NCBI GenBank assembly: GCA_946481465.1
Contig: CAMLOC010000229.1
Location: forward strand, 1-6,370
Reading direction: 5' to 3'
Length of the DNA stretch: 6,370 bases
Origin: an uncultured Shinella sp.
GTDB lineage: Bacteria; Pseudomonadota; Alphaproteobacteria; Rhizobiales; Rhizobiaceae
Of the stretch, positions 5,599-6,370 are shown one piece after another. A model generated the notes under the pieces. It was not told the origin of the DNA, searched no databases, and saw nothing but the letters and a program-made list of their open reading frames with translations. A program made the position numbers and the translations under genes. How positions within the stretch are numbered: position 1 is the first letter of the stretch; every line of letters starts with the position of its first letter.

Positions 5599-6370
5599 TG
5601 GCCGAGACGTAGTAGTCGACGAAGAAGGAATAGAGGATGACGACCGGCAGCGAGCCGAAGAGCGCGCCCGCCATGAGCGATCCCCATTCGAAGACGTCGC
5701 CGCGCACGAGTTCCGTCAGCACGCCCACCGGCACCGTCTTGTTCTCCGACGACTGGATGAAGGTGAGCGCGTAGATGAACTCGTTCCACGACAGCGTGAA
5801 GGCGAAGATGCCCGCCGAGATCAGGCCCGGCACGGCGAGCGGCAGGATGATCCTGATAAGGATCTGCCAGCGCGAGGCGCCGTCCACCAGCGCGCTTTCC
5901 TCCAGTTCGAAGGGGATCGACCGGAAGTAGCCCATCAGGAGCCAGGTGCAGAACGGGATGAGGAAGGTCGGATAGGTGAAGATCAGCGCGAGGCGCGAAT
6001 CGTACATGCCGAGCTTGAAGACGATGAAGGCGAGCGGGATGAAGAGGATCGACGGCGGCACGAGATAGGCGAGGAAGACGAGCAGGCCGACGGAGCGCGA
6101 GCCCGTGAAGCGCACGCGCTCGATCGCATAGGCGCCGAAGACGGAGGCGGCGAGCGACAGGACGGTCGAGCAGACCGCCACCAGCATCGTGTTCCACAGC
6201 CAGCCCGGATAGGACGTCTCGAAAAGCAGGTACTTGATGTGGTCGAGCGTCGGCCCGACGACCCAGAACGGGCTGTAATTGTTGTAGTCGGTAAGCTGCG
6301 CGTTCGGCTTCACCGCCGTGATGCCCATCCAGTAGAACGGGAAGAGCAGCACGAAGACGAAGACCGCCAT
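5576..6370 (-). CDS. Carbohydrate ABC transporter permease, MalG/CUT1 type (N-terminus probably cut by window edge)
   Basis: Inner-membrane subunit of a binding-protein-dependent importer, most likely for a sugar or sugar-like solute; it pairs with a second permease and an ATPase. 264 residues are visible. The EAA loop that docks on the ATPase is intact at about 157-181: LEESALVDGASRWQ followed by IILPLAVPGL, matching EAA-x3-G-x9-I-x-LP. Membrane segments are seen at about 1-15 (apparently truncated), 60-82, 95-118, 128-148, 183-205 and 236-255. SWNEFIYALTF (194-204) and the ending FVDYYVSAMTGAVKE are typical of MalG-like permeases, whose C-terminus reaches toward the ATPases. The ATG at the last three bases of the window may be internal: family members usually have 10-25 residues before this first hydrophobic stretch. 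It is probably the last or near-last permease gene of an importer operon lying to the right. Confidence 0.93.
   Translation of the reverse strand: MAVFVFVLLFPFYWMGITAVKPNAQLTDYNNYSPFWVVGPTLDHIKYLLFETSYPGWLWNTMLVAVCSTVLSLAASVFGAYAIERVRFTGSRSVGLLVFLAYLVPPSILFIPLAFIVFKLGMYDSRLALIFTYPTFLIPFCTWLLMGYFRSIPFELEESALVDGASRWQILIRIILPLAVPGLISAGIFAFTLSWNEFIYALTFIQSSENKTVPVGVLTELVRGDVFEWGSLMAGALFGSLPVVILYSFFVDYYVSAMTGAVKE

Noticed and set aside
4020..5612. 530-codon open frame on the plus strand inside the FUSC gene
   Set aside because: Same strand, shifted frame; Arg/Gly/Ala-rich product typical of out-of-frame reading, with no ribosome binding site or recognisable fold, while the FUSC frame has clear membrane segments.
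1..6370. Mobile elements, CRISPR arrays, toxin-antitoxin or phage-defence genes
   Set aside because: No transposase, integrase, regularly spaced repeats or known defence domains are seen in any frame; gene content is ordinary transport and regulation.

Overview
The window is GC-rich DNA that looks like the chromosome or a large replicon of an alphaproteobacterium, most likely one of the Rhizobiales. That placement rests on strong G/C bias at third codon positions, on the sequence character of the sugar-type ABC permease and of the RND pair, and on a local gene density close to 100%. It is an inference; no marker gene is present.

Layout: (1) Positions 1-2448, minus strand: a two-gene tripartite-efflux operon. 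A lipoprotein periplasmic adaptor (2448-1231) is followed, through a 4-base ATGA stop/start overlap, by the first 411 codons of an AcrB/MexB-type RND pump that runs off the left edge. (2) Positions 2449-2558: a 110-bp divergent control region with a consensus -35 for the efflux operon and two dyads, one inside each side of the putative promoter. (3) Positions 2559-3236, plus strand: a TetR/AcrR-family regulator, very probably the local repressor of the pump. (4) Positions 3547-3227, minus strand: a small uncharacterised Ser/Thr-rich coiled-coil protein whose 3' end overlaps that of the regulator by 10 bp. (5) Positions 3548-3702: a divergent spacer with an AT-rich patch and a perfect 9-bp dyad nested in a second stem. 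(6) Positions 3703-5571, plus strand: a FUSC/aromatic-acid-exporter-type inner-membrane protein. (7) Positions 6370-5576, minus strand: the inner-membrane permease of a CUT1-type carbohydrate ABC importer, cut at its N-terminus by the right edge, converging on the FUSC gene with a 4-bp gap.

How the genes work together: the RND operon and the divergent TetR gene form a classical self-contained drug/solvent efflux module; its outer-membrane channel is not in the window. The FUSC protein is a second, apparently separate exporter. The ABC permease belongs to an importer operon lying to the right. I see no mobile element, CRISPR array, rRNA or tRNA. I found no clearly new system. The points most worth a second look are the small coiled-coil gene, the inverted repeat that gives it and the TetR protein the same C-terminal pentapeptide, and the structured leader ahead of the FUSC gene.
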